Assembly (NCBI GenBank): GCA_023146355.1
Contig: JAGLCH010000009.1
Coordinates: forward strand, 1 to 17,228
Source: Bacteriovoracaceae bacterium
GTDB lineage: Bacteria; Bdellovibrionota; Bacteriovoracia; Bacteriovoracales; Bacteriovoracaceae
Reading direction: 5' to 3'
Length of the DNA stretch: 17,228 nt
In this document: positions 7,138 to 15,190 of the stretch, one piece after another
Layout: every line of letters begins with the position of its first letter
Numbering within the stretch: position 1 is the stretch's first letter
Position numbers and translations under genes: made by a program
Notes under the pieces: generated by a model
What the model saw: only the letters and a program-made list of their open reading frames with translations
Database searches by the model: none
What the model was told of the DNA's origin: nothing

Positions 7138-9078
7138 ATGAAAAGCATTGGAAATGGTCTAAATTTAATGATTAAAGTCTTCCTGCTTGCCCTACTATTA
7201 ATGGGCACTTTGACTCATGCCACTGAGATTAAGTCAGAGGGGATGATTTACACCCTAGAGCAGCTCTTGCTCGCCCAAAAAGAGCAAAACAAGCGATTAA
7301 CAGGCATTATAAAATCTAATCGTAGCCTTCCAAAGACACTCGTTGGAAGCAAAAATGTTCGCCTAGATCACCTATTCATGAGAAATATTCTCCTCTACTC
7401 TGACCCAAAATATCTAGATTTAATAGGAAAGAATGAGTGTATGTTTTACTCGATGCTTGAAACAAATATTCTTCGAACTGCAGAAGGGCCAATAACTAAT
7501 GTTCTTGTTACTTTCCAAAACAACTTTAAAAAGTGGCAGACAACTATTATATCAAAAAAAGATTTCCTCTCAGAGATTTACAAGAACAAATGTCAATCAA
7601 ATGTAGAGTATCGAAAAAAGTTTTCGAGAAGAAGGATTGTAAAAAGTGTAATGGAACTCAACTTTCAAGTTCCTAAGTCAGAATCAGAGTGCAGTGAAAT
7701 TTTATCCCATTGGCAAAAGAACCCTTACACCCCCTACCTTTGTAATATCCCAGAGACAATCCGCTGGGGAAAAAAGATAGAGTTAATGCTAAAAGAAAAT
7801 AAAACTAGCTCAGCTCAAAAGTCACGCTTTAAAAATATTGTAAAAATCAAAAATCAACTTCAGACGGGCCTCAAATTTTCAAAGAGGACTTACCTCAACA
7901 ACCTTTGTAATAATATCCAATCAGAAAAAAGTTTCTGTTCTCTCTACCTTCACGATGACATCTGGGGAAAGGTCATTAAAGAAGACGCTCCCGCCTACCT
8001 CATGAAGTATAACTGTAACCGTTACTATAAAAACAACGACGACCCTCTAACAATGCTTGGTAGCTGTAGACGCAAGATGTCTTCCAGTCCTGAGATTTGT
8101 TCTTACTCAATCGATAAAGAACTCTCTTCACTTTACCCGCGATCTCGTTGCGATCTAGGGTCTTCAGCTCTTAACGCATCTCATCTCATTACAAACTATC
8201 AGGATTGCCCAGGAAAGATGGACAGCGAGGCAATTACCAACACCTATCGAATCCTACGTCACTTTTATAAAATCGATGATTCGCCCCTCGATAAAGGATG
8301 TGATGAGAAACCTTTATTTAGTTTTGCGCAGCTTAATCTCGATTTTGCCTATAAGCAGGCATGGCCATTAGAAATTTGTTTTGATGATCGAATCAGTGAA
8401 AAGAAAACCTGCATTGCGTATGCTCCCGGAAAACTTGAGGGCTCGAAACTTTCAGAACCCGTAGTTGTTGCCTCAATCTTAAAGAAACTGGTAAGTGCCC
8501 CTCCCAACCTAAAGTGCAAACTTGTTCCTCAAAATAAGTTTTCATCAAAGCTTCTTGAATTTAAAATTGGGTGTCATATTATTTTCGATGAGAAACATTG
8601 CACCTCCCTCAATTGTCCCAAAGAAATTCGCTACAATAATAGAGTGGTAAAGGGGATTGAGTATCGAGGAATGCCAGTTTTTGATTATTTTGACAATAGC
8701 TACAGCAGAGGAAAATACTCGATTGCCGCAATTCTTGAAGAAGTTAAAAAGATTAAGCCTACCATTTTAAAGAACCTCACAGAAATAAACTACTACCTTG
8801 GTCTAGGAAAAGATGCAATTATTCACGGGGTTGGTTGTGTTGAAAACATCCTCCCCAGCTTCTTTGAAAAACGCAGTATCAACCAGTGTACACCAATGCC
8901 ATTCATATTAGACGGAGCTATAAAGGATGGAAAGAACACTATGTTGGTGCTAAGAGCACCTATCGACGATGTTCACCACCCTAGACTAATTAATTGGAAA
9001 GATATCTTTACCGCTGTATCGAGCTACAGAAATATTCATCCTAATAAACAATGGGCCCTCTATGGCATTAAGAAGTAG
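7138..9078 (+). CDS. Large exported cysteine-rich protein, function unknown
   Basis: I do not recognise a family. The 646-residue product has a Sec signal peptide: a basic start, hydrophobic KVFLLALLLMGTLTHA, and likely cleavage after Ala28. The mature part contains 20 cysteines by my count, scattered along the whole chain from about residue 101, and none in the signal peptide. An even number in an exported protein suggests extensive disulfide bonding in the periplasm or outside the cell. No transmembrane segment follows the signal peptide. The C-terminus is neatly conserved-looking (VHHPRLINW, HPNKQWALYG), which might be a small folded domain. There is no clear Shine-Dalgarno before the ATG. 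An in-frame ATG at 7168 (residue 11) would give a shorter, more typical signal peptide and is a serious alternative. It is the first gene of a three-gene operon and overlaps the next gene by 17 bp. Confidence 0.85.
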   Translation: MKSIGNGLNLMIKVFLLALLLMGTLTHATEIKSEGMIYTLEQLLLAQKEQNKRLTGIIKSNRSLPKTLVGSKNVRLDHLFMRNILLYSDPKYLDLIGKNECMFYSMLETNILRTAEGPITNVLVTFQNNFKKWQTTIISKKDFLSEIYKNKCQSNVEYRKKFSRRRIVKSVMELNFQVPKSESECSEILSHWQKNPYTPYLCNIPETIRWGKKIELMLKENKTSSAQKSRFKNIVKIKNQLQTGLKFSKRTYLNNLCNNIQSEKSFCSLYLHDDIWGKVIKEDAPAYLMKYNCNRYYKNNDDPLTMLGSCRRKMSSSPEICSYSIDKELSSLYPRSRCDLGSSALNASHLITNYQDCPGKMDSEAITNTYRILRHFYKIDDSPLDKGCDEKPLFSFAQLNLDFAYKQAWPLEICFDDRISEKKTCIAYAPGKLEGSKLSEPVVVASILKKLVSAPPNLKCKLVPQNKFSSKLLEFKIGCHIIFDEKHCTSLNCPKEIRYNNRVVKGIEYRGMPVFDYFDNSYSRGKYSIAAILEEVKKIKPTILKNLTEINYYLGLGKDAIIHGVGCVENILPSFFEKRSINQCTPMPFILDGAIKDGKNTMLVLRAPIDDVHHPRLINWKDIFTAVSSYRNIHPNKQWALYGIKK

Positions 9079-10099
9079 TGCAATTCTACCATTGATTTTA
9101 TGCCTATCATTTTCGGCATATGGAAAACTTCATGAGCTTGCAACCAAGCAGACTGTTGAAAATCTCCGCTATATTTCTAAAGATGGAAAAGTAACCTTCT
9201 ATCAAAATACCTCTGGCACTCTTTACTACTCAACAAACTATAAAGTGAAGCCCATTTTAAAATCAACACCTGCGACTCAGTACAATCTGACGATATCAGC
9301 TCATAAAAAAGCTGTACTGATTGAGAAGAATGCCACTCAGTTTAACTTCCTGTCCATAAGAGCTCCCAGAGAGATTTATCTAGCAAAATATAAAAAAACC
9401 TCAGCGACTTTAGTGGGCCACGGCCTTAAGCCCCGCCTGCACCTGAAGGACAGTTGGCTCTCCTACTACAATGCCCAAAAGCGTGAATTACATTTTGTTG
9501 GCATCAAGAATCGTTCTTCGAAATTCACGATCAAGCTGCGAAATCAAGTCAACCCATACTACATTCCTTATGTGGTTATGCTTTCTGATAATCTTGTCCT
9601 TTTTACCGATATCAATATCAAGGGCATTAAAGGGATCATTCAATTTAATCGTAAGTCAAAAAAACTGTCTCCACTGGTGAAGAGTTCAAACCCACTCGAA
9701 AAAATCGAAATTTGTGCGAATGATCAACAATTATTTATAGGGATCTTCGGCCAGTCGCAGAGTAAGGTCGGTAGTTCAATTTCGTCCTATAAATATAAAA
9801 GTGAAGACATTTCAAAAAGAGACCTTATTTACGAATCTTCACTAAATGATATTGGAAATATGAAGTGCTCCCATAACAGCAAATTGTACTTTGTAAAACG
9901 AAGAGAAAAAAATGCAGTCGATGTAGCAGTCCTAGATCTAGTATCAAAAAAGCACTCTTTTCTCTCTGACTCAGGAGTTATTACACAGATCACTGAGATG
10001 GATGGAAAAATTTTAGCAGAGAGCATGGGGAAATATTTTTTGGTCGATGGCGACAACAACTTAGGCGACGATATCTGGAAGGGTGATGATAAAAAATAG
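9062..10099 (+). CDS. Exported beta-propeller-like protein, function unknown
   Basis: No named family is recognised. The 345-residue product has a signal peptide (SSAILPLILCLSFSAYG, likely cleavage near residue 21). The remainder is rich in short beta-strand-like units of the form 'x-x-G/N-x-L-Y-F', for example DGKVTFYQ, TSGTLYYST, LKDSWLSYYN, RELHFVGI, SDNLVLFTD, DQQLFIGIF, SKLYFVKRR and DGKILAES. This alternation suggests a TolB-like or other six-to-seven-bladed propeller, but blade boundaries cannot be set by eye. Only two cysteines remain in the mature protein, in strong contrast to the upstream gene. Its ATG lies 17 bp inside the previous gene with no good ribosome-binding site, so translation is probably coupled. 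It very likely acts with its neighbours in the envelope. Confidence 0.85.
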   Translation: MALRSSAILPLILCLSFSAYGKLHELATKQTVENLRYISKDGKVTFYQNTSGTLYYSTNYKVKPILKSTPATQYNLTISAHKKAVLIEKNATQFNFLSIRAPREIYLAKYKKTSATLVGHGLKPRLHLKDSWLSYYNAQKRELHFVGIKNRSSKFTIKLRNQVNPYYIPYVVMLSDNLVLFTDINIKGIKGIIQFNRKSKKLSPLVKSSNPLEKIEICANDQQLFIGIFGQSQSKVGSSISSYKYKSEDISKRDLIYESSLNDIGNMKCSHNSKLYFVKRREKNAVDVAVLDLVSKKHSFLSDSGVITQITEMDGKILAESMGKYFLVDGDNNLGDDIWKGDDKK

Positions 10100-11060
10100 T
10101 TTCATCATATTAAGTCTGATACTACCGTTGATCACTTTAAAAGCGGCAACTCACTATAGAGCAAAGGCACCTTATGAACTTGCGATAATGGCACAATCTC
10201 TTTCAGAAGAGTTGATGCCCAAAGAAGATCGCAAACAAATATTAAATCTTTTTGATGCATTCAATAATTTAAAGAAAGTTGATAAAACTGATTTCCTTAT
10301 TCTTATCAAAACTGAAATTTTTAAAGAGTTTGCGTCACTTCACCAAAACAAAATAGCAAACCCTGGACTCAAGCTATCCTCAATCGAAAAAAGCTTAGGC
10401 AACTTAAGCATCAAGAGCTATGGGACTTTTTCCAAGTGGTTTATTGCTTCACTCAAAGCTGATGTTCGTCTCGCCTTGAAAGATCTGAAAACTATTAAGC
10501 GATTTAAAAAGGCCAGGGCGCGCCGGATCTTCAAAAAGAAAGTTTCTCACATTAATAAACTCTACGGCCTAGTTTCCAGTAATTCCCCTGAGCACTTTAA
10601 CTCCCTAGTACTTTCTGCTATGCAGCGTGTACTTCAGAGAACTTATAATTTCATGCTATATATGGATCGCTTTTCCCACAATAAGAAGATTGACCAGCTT
10701 AATGGACCTATTTTCACTAGTGTAATAATTAAACCAAAGCAAGAACTTGAGGAGCTAGATCAGATTCTGGCACCCGTTTTCTCAAAAGAAGAAGAAAAAA
10801 ATAAGGGCCCAAAGAAGTGGAGTCCCGCGGATGATATGACCTCACTGAGGCAAAAGAACTACAACGTTCCCACTCAACTCCCTGTCCCGATCAATGATTG
10901 GGAATATGATACAGAGGAGATAATTCAATATGTTGACTCAAACTATACTCCTCCCTCAAATCTTCCTACTTCCGTAGACGACTGGGAGCTCGTTCCTCAA
11001 ATAGTACCTCTTGAGAAGAAAAGCGTTGTAGATCCTGAGGATGAATGGGTAATCCAGTAA
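10086..11060 (+). CDS. Exported helical protein with C-terminal DWE repeats, function unknown
   Basis: Third gene of the exported-protein operon, 324 residues from the ATG; no family recognised. A signal peptide (FIILSLILPLITLKAA) is followed by a mostly helical, basic middle region of about 200 residues (for example IKRFKKARARRIFKKK). The last 60 residues are acidic and proline-rich and hold a short repeat: LPVPINDWEYD, then LPTSVDDWELV, then a degenerate EDEWVIQ at the very end. A GTG at 10083 directly precedes the ATG in frame; ATG is preferred because it is better spaced from GGAAGG (10077-10082). The gene overlaps its predecessor by 14 bp from the ATG or 17 bp from the GTG. Such tails often bind a partner protein, but that is inference. 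Confidence 0.83.
   Translation: MIKNSFIILSLILPLITLKAATHYRAKAPYELAIMAQSLSEELMPKEDRKQILNLFDAFNNLKKVDKTDFLILIKTEIFKEFASLHQNKIANPGLKLSSIEKSLGNLSIKSYGTFSKWFIASLKADVRLALKDLKTIKRFKKARARRIFKKKVSHINKLYGLVSSNSPEHFNSLVLSAMQRVLQRTYNFMLYMDRFSHNKKIDQLNGPIFTSVIIKPKQELEELDQILAPVFSKEEEKNKGPKKWSPADDMTSLRQKNYNVPTQLPVPINDWEYDTEEIIQYVDSNYTPPSNLPTSVDDWELVPQIVPLEKKSVVDPEDEWVIQ
10878..11057 (+). repeat. In-gene short protein repeat, LP-x-x-(I/V)-(N/D)-DWE
   Basis: Two clear copies begin at 10878 (LPVPINDWE) and 10962 (LPTSVDDWE), 84 bp apart, and a partial copy (EDEWV) closes the gene. The DWE codons differ between copies at third positions (gat/gac, gaa/gag), so the repeat is kept at the protein level and is not a fresh DNA duplication. 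Confidence 0.7.
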
Positions 11061-11107
11061 CACTTAACAAAACGGCCTTAGTCCCTCTGTGTGACATATC
11101 TTTACGG

Positions 11108-11136
11108 TTATCAAACCCTATTTGCCATGCTATATT
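11108..11136 (+). promoter_or_regulatory. Extended -10 promoter of hisS-valS
   Basis: TTATCA (11108-11113), a 17-nt spacer, then TATATT (11131-11136), preceded by the extended -10 TG at 11128-11129. The -10 matches five of six consensus bases and the -35 four of six. Transcription would start near 11143, leaving a short leader of about 26 nt, too short for a T-box or attenuator. GAGGT (11160-11164) is the ribosome-binding site, 4 nt before the ATG of hisS. Confidence 0.6.
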
Positions 11137-11168
11137 TTTAACTTCGATCGCATAAATTTGAGGTACAA

Positions 11169-12470
11169 ATGGCACTTTCCAAGAAACCATATAAGGGAAC
11201 GAGAGATTTCTTCCCAGTCGATAAAAGAATTCAAGATTTCATGTTCAAAAACATGAAGCATACCGCCCACCTTTTCGGCTATGAATCCTATGATGGACCA
11301 ATGCTCGAAGAAGTTGAGCTCTATAAGGCAAAGTCAGGAGAAGAGCTCATCAATGAGCAGATCTACTCTTTTACTGACCGCGGAAATCGCTTTGTGGCGA
11401 TCCGTCCAGAGATGACCCCAACAGTTGCTAGAATGGTTGCGGGAATTCATAAGGAAGTGGCCAAGCCTATTCGCTGGTTCTCAATCCCCAACCTTTACCG
11501 ATATGAGAGACCTCAAAAAGGTCGCCTCCGCGAACACTGGCAATTCAATTGTGATATTTTTGGCGCTCCAGGACGCGAGGGGGAAATTGAGATTCTTCAA
11601 GTTGCCGTAACCCTAATGGAAAACTACGGTGCCGATAGCTCCCAATTTGAAATACTTTTAAATGACCGTGCAATTGTAGATACAGTATTCACAGGGATGA
11701 TGAAGTGTGACGAAGAAACAACTTACCGTCTCTACAAGATCGTTGATAAGGCCAAGAAAGTAACCGAAGTGGCCCTAGCAGACATGGTAACAAAGCTTGA
11801 TTTAACAAGTGAAGCTGAAACTATTTTTTATCAATATCTCAAACTTTCAAATTTTGAAGATGCGATCAACTTCATTAGTGCTCATGGAGACCTTTCAAGC
11901 TCATTTCATGAATTTGTCTTAGGAATTAATGATCTTGATCTTCGAGAATATGTAAAGTACGACCCTACAATTGTACGTGGACTCGACTATTATACTGGCA
12001 TTGTTTTTGAAATTTTTGACAAGAATCCGGCAAATCGCCGCGCTATATGTGGCGGCGGCGCCTATGCAAATCTCTTAAAGATTTTTAATGAGGCCCCTAT
12101 GCCCGGAGTTGGTTTTGGTCTGGGAGATGTCACACTTAGAGACTTTCTAGAAACTCATAAACTCCTGCCAAACTTAGAGACTGCAGAGAACGATATCTTT
12201 GTTACTTTCCAAGACCCTGCCTGCAGAGGAGAAGCTTTGAAGTTGGCCCAGAAGCTGAGAAAAGAGGGTGTTAAAGTTATCACCCATTTAGAACCGCTCA
12301 AATTTAAAAAGGTTTTTACTTTAGCAGCGAAAAAGGGAGTCAAGTTTGTCACCCTCATGGGAGATAGAGAACTGGAAGCGGCCTCTATCCAGGTTAAAAA
12401 AGTGGAGAGCAAAGAACAATTTGACTTTGCTCTAACAGATATAAAAAAAATAAGTGACCTAATCAAATAG
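11169..12470 (+). CDS. hisS: Histidyl-tRNA synthetase
   Basis: Class II synthetase that charges tRNA-His with histidine in the cytoplasm. The 433 residues cover the catalytic core and the C-terminal anticodon-binding domain (from about residue 340). It opens with the typical KGTRDFFP (9-16). Motif 2 is LYRYERPQKGRLREHWQF (109-126), continuing NCDIFG. The histidine-binding block is IVRGLDYYTGIVFEIF (268-283). Motif 3 reads GVGFGLGDVTL (313-323) after GGGAY. Where E. coli has GLERL, this protein has GDVTL, so the usual motif 3 arginine is not in register; the REHWQ form of motif 2 also differs from the RYRQFHQ form. These mark a distinct HisRS subgroup rather than damage. Start supported by GAGGT 4 nt upstream. 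It is followed 9 nt later by valS. Confidence 0.96.
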   Translation: MALSKKPYKGTRDFFPVDKRIQDFMFKNMKHTAHLFGYESYDGPMLEEVELYKAKSGEELINEQIYSFTDRGNRFVAIRPEMTPTVARMVAGIHKEVAKPIRWFSIPNLYRYERPQKGRLREHWQFNCDIFGAPGREGEIEILQVAVTLMENYGADSSQFEILLNDRAIVDTVFTGMMKCDEETTYRLYKIVDKAKKVTEVALADMVTKLDLTSEAETIFYQYLKLSNFEDAINFISAHGDLSSSFHEFVLGINDLDLREYVKYDPTIVRGLDYYTGIVFEIFDKNPANRRAICGGGAYANLLKIFNEAPMPGVGFGLGDVTLRDFLETHKLLPNLETAENDIFVTFQDPACRGEALKLAQKLRKEGVKVITHLEPLKFKKVFTLAAKKGVKFVTLMGDRELEAASIQVKKVESKEQFDFALTDIKKISDLIK

Positions 12471-12479
12471 GAATAAGAA

Positions 12480-15152
12480 ATGGTTAAGCAAATAGAACAA
12501 GATAAACTACCAACTACTTTTGCCCCTCAAGAAATTGAGCAAAAATGGTACAAGATTTGGGAAGAAGGAAAATATTTTAAGCCGCGCAAGGGAAAGCAAA
12601 ATGAAGCATATTGCATCATCATGCCACCACCTAACGTCACGGGTAAACTTCATGCAGGCCATGCATTAGACGTTGCCACTCAAGATACTCTCATCCGCTT
12701 CAAGCGAATGAAGGGATTTGAAACCCTATGGCTTCCAGGAATGGACCATGCGGGGATCGCGACTCAGTCTGTTGTAGAAAAAATGATCTACGAAACAGAA
12801 GGAAAAACCAAACACGATTTTGAAAGAAAAGAATTTATTGATCGTATTTGGAGCTGGAAAGAAGAGTACGGCGGAATTATCGCAAAGCAACAGCGATTTT
12901 TGGGTGCAAGTCCTGACTGGGACTACTCAATGTTCACAATGGACCCAGAGGCCAATGAAGCTGTTAGAAAATTCTTTGTTGATATGTACAATGAAGGAAA
13001 GATCTATCAATCAGACTATATTATCCACTGGGACCCGGTTCTTCAGTCAGCAATATCTGATGCTGAAGTTGACCACGAAGAAGTTCAAGGTGCCTTTTAT
13101 AACATTCTCTACTCTGTGGTTGGAGAAGACACTAAACTGGAAATCGCCACTACCCGACCTGAAACACTCCTTGGAGACTCAGCAGTTGCGGTGAACCCTA
13201 ATGATGACCGCTTCAAGCATCTTATTGGTAAAAAAGCGATTATCCCTTTTGTTAATCGTGAAGTCCCTATTATTGGTGATGAGCATGTTGATCTTGAAAA
13301 GGGGACGGGATGCCTCAAGGTGACACCTGGTCACGACTTCAACGACTTTGCAATTGGTCAACGCCACAACCTTGAAGTTATCAATATCCTAAATCTAGAT
13401 GGAACACTTAATGATATCTGCCCAAGATTTGAAGGAATGGACTGTAAGCGTGCCCGTAAAGAAATTGTTAAAGCAATGGATGAGATGGGTACACTTGTAA
13501 AAGTTCAGCCCCATATGCACCAAGTAGGACACAGTCAGAGATCCAAGGCAATTGTTGAGCCAATGGTTTCAAAGCAGTGGTTCATGGATGTAAAAGAAAT
13601 GGCAGGCGAGGCACTCCAGTCTGTCGAAAAGGAAGAAATGCGCTTCTATCCAAAAGGATGGGAAAACACTTATTATTCTTGGATGCGTGAACCTCGCAAT
13701 TGGTGTATCTCTCGACAGCTTTGGTGGGGACACCGTATTCCAGTTTACTACTGCGATGATTGTGGCCATGAGTGGGCCCAAACAGATGAACCAACAATCT
13801 GTGAAAAATGTAAAACCACAAACTTCAAACAAGATCCTGATACTCTCGACACTTGGTTTTCATCAGGATTATGGCCGATGACTACTCTTGGTTGGCCAAA
13901 CAAGGAGAGAATGCAAGAGCGTGGCTTTGATAAGTTCTTTCCGACAAATGTTTTGGTAACAGGTTACGATATCATCTTTTTTTGGGTCGCCAGAATGATG
14001 ATGATGTCTCTCAAGGCAACTGGTGAAACTCCATTTGATAAGACATATATCCACGCGATTGTGAATGATAAGCTTGGCCGCAAGATGAGTAAATCTCTCG
14101 GCAACGGGATCGATCCCCTTGATACCATAAGTGAGTACGGAGCTGATGCTTTCCGTTTTACTCTTACTGCGGGATCTGGATACAATCGAAACCTCAACCT
14201 CGACCCAGAACGGATTGGAGGATACAGAAACTTCATTAATAAAGTATGGAACGCTTTCCGCTTTGTTGCTCCTACTCTTAACCTTGCCAATAATGAACTT
14301 CCTGATTCAAAAACTCTCCATCACCACGAGCGTTGGATTCTATCAGAGCTAAATACCGTCGCAGCAGAAATGAACAAGTCGATCGAAGAGTTTCGCTTCG
14401 ATGATGCCTGCTCATCAATCTATCAGTTTGTTTATGACCGATTCTGTTCATGGTTTCTGGAATGCTCAAAAGGAGTACTAAACGGAGAAAACGAACTTGC
14501 TAAGATAAAAAGAGCAACAGTCCTTCGCTACTGCTTTAAAGAAATAGTCGCACTTCTCCACCCATTTATCCCTTTTATTACAGAAGAACTCTGGGATTAC
14601 TTGAAGGAAGATGACGAAGATTTACTCATCGTTAGAGATTATCCTGAATTCACAGAGGCCCTTGTTTTTAAAGAAGATCAAGAACAAATGAGTAAGCTCA
14701 TTGAAGTTGTAACTGCCGCTAGAAACTTACGTCAGAAGATGAATATCAAGCCAAAAGAGGAAGTTTCAATTGAACTTTTCACAACTCATAAGGAACTAAT
14801 CGAATACTTTAAGTCTCAAAGTATGGCCTTTGAAGACTTGGCACGCGTAAAAGATCTAACTGTTTGTACTAAAGATTTCGAACGCCCTAAAAAGTCTGTA
14901 ATGCTCGCCACAACTCATACTGAGGTATTCCTTCCTCTAGATGGTGTAATCGATTTAACAGCGCAAATTAGTCGCCTAGAGAGAGATTTGACCAAGACTA
15001 AAAAAGATTTTGAAAAGCTAAATAATAAGCTTTCAAATGAAAAGTTTGTTTCCAATGCGCCTGAAGAAGTTATTGAGAAGGTAAAAGCAGAAGCCGCTGC
15101 CTTTAAAGAAAAGATGGATTCCATTGTCGACAACCTAAAAAACTTTCAATAA
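12480..15152 (+). CDS. valS: Valyl-tRNA synthetase
   Basis: Class I synthetase that charges tRNA-Val and edits mischarged threonine. The 890 residues match the usual bacterial length. Visible in order: PPPNVTGKLHAGHAL (49-63), the HIGH-class motif; the editing-domain block TTRPETLLGD (about 224-233); a zinc-knuckle-like pair CDDC/CEKC (Cys425, 428, 441, 444) after the RNWCISRQLWWGHRIPVY block; GRKMSKSLGNG with KMSKS at 535-539; the anticodon-binding helical domain; and the C-terminal coiled coil (about 820-890, SRLERDLTKTKKDFEKL) that contacts the tRNA elbow in this family. AGGA about 8 nt ahead serves as ribosome-binding site. The 9-nt gap after hisS with no terminator indicates co-transcription. 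An intrinsic terminator follows immediately. Confidence 0.97.
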   Translation: MVKQIEQDKLPTTFAPQEIEQKWYKIWEEGKYFKPRKGKQNEAYCIIMPPPNVTGKLHAGHALDVATQDTLIRFKRMKGFETLWLPGMDHAGIATQSVVEKMIYETEGKTKHDFERKEFIDRIWSWKEEYGGIIAKQQRFLGASPDWDYSMFTMDPEANEAVRKFFVDMYNEGKIYQSDYIIHWDPVLQSAISDAEVDHEEVQGAFYNILYSVVGEDTKLEIATTRPETLLGDSAVAVNPNDDRFKHLIGKKAIIPFVNREVPIIGDEHVDLEKGTGCLKVTPGHDFNDFAIGQRHNLEVINILNLDGTLNDICPRFEGMDCKRARKEIVKAMDEMGTLVKVQPHMHQVGHSQRSKAIVEPMVSKQWFMDVKEMAGEALQSVEKEEMRFYPKGWENTYYSWMREPRNWCISRQLWWGHRIPVYYCDDCGHEWAQTDEPTICEKCKTTNFKQDPDTLDTWFSSGLWPMTTLGWPNKERMQERGFDKFFPTNVLVTGYDIIFFWVARMMMMSLKATGETPFDKTYIHAIVNDKLGRKMSKSLGNGIDPLDTISEYGADAFRFTLTAGSGYNRNLNLDPERIGGYRNFINKVWNAFRFVAPTLNLANNELPDSKTLHHHERWILSELNTVAAEMNKSIEEFRFDDACSSIYQFVYDRFCSWFLECSKGVLNGENELAKIKRATVLRYCFKEIVALLHPFIPFITEELWDYLKEDDEDLLIVRDYPEFTEALVFKEDQEQMSKLIEVVTAARNLRQKMNIKPKEEVSIELFTTHKELIEYFKSQSMAFEDLARVKDLTVCTKDFERPKKSVMLATTHTEVFLPLDGVIDLTAQISRLERDLTKTKKDFEKLNNKLSNEKFVSNAPEEVIEKVKAEAAAFKEKMDSIVDNLKNFQ

Positions 15153-15158
15153 TATTTT

Positions 15159-15190
15159 AAATGGCATCCATCTGGATGCCATTTTTATTT
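15159..15190 (+). terminator. Intrinsic terminator after valS
   Basis: A perfect 11-bp stem (15159-15169 with 15174-15184) closes on a 4-nt loop (ATCT) and runs into TTTTTATTT. It begins 7 bp after the valS stop. Its right arm touches the stop codon of the convergent glycosyltransferase gene (15187-15185), so the same hairpin may also end the leftward transcript, although its U-tract in that direction is interrupted. Confidence 0.9.

Noticed and set aside
11061..11168. T-box, attenuator or terminator between the exported-protein operon and hisS
   Set aside because: The 108-bp gap shows no stable GC-rich hairpin with a U-tract, and the predicted leader is only about 26 nt. Read-through from the upstream operon remains possible.
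12820..14469. Several open frames of 60-124 codons inside valS on both strands
   Set aside because: They are shadows of valS, which is intact and has all its motifs. None has a supported start or a recognisable product. The same applies to the short frames inside the helicase, nuclease and hisS genes.
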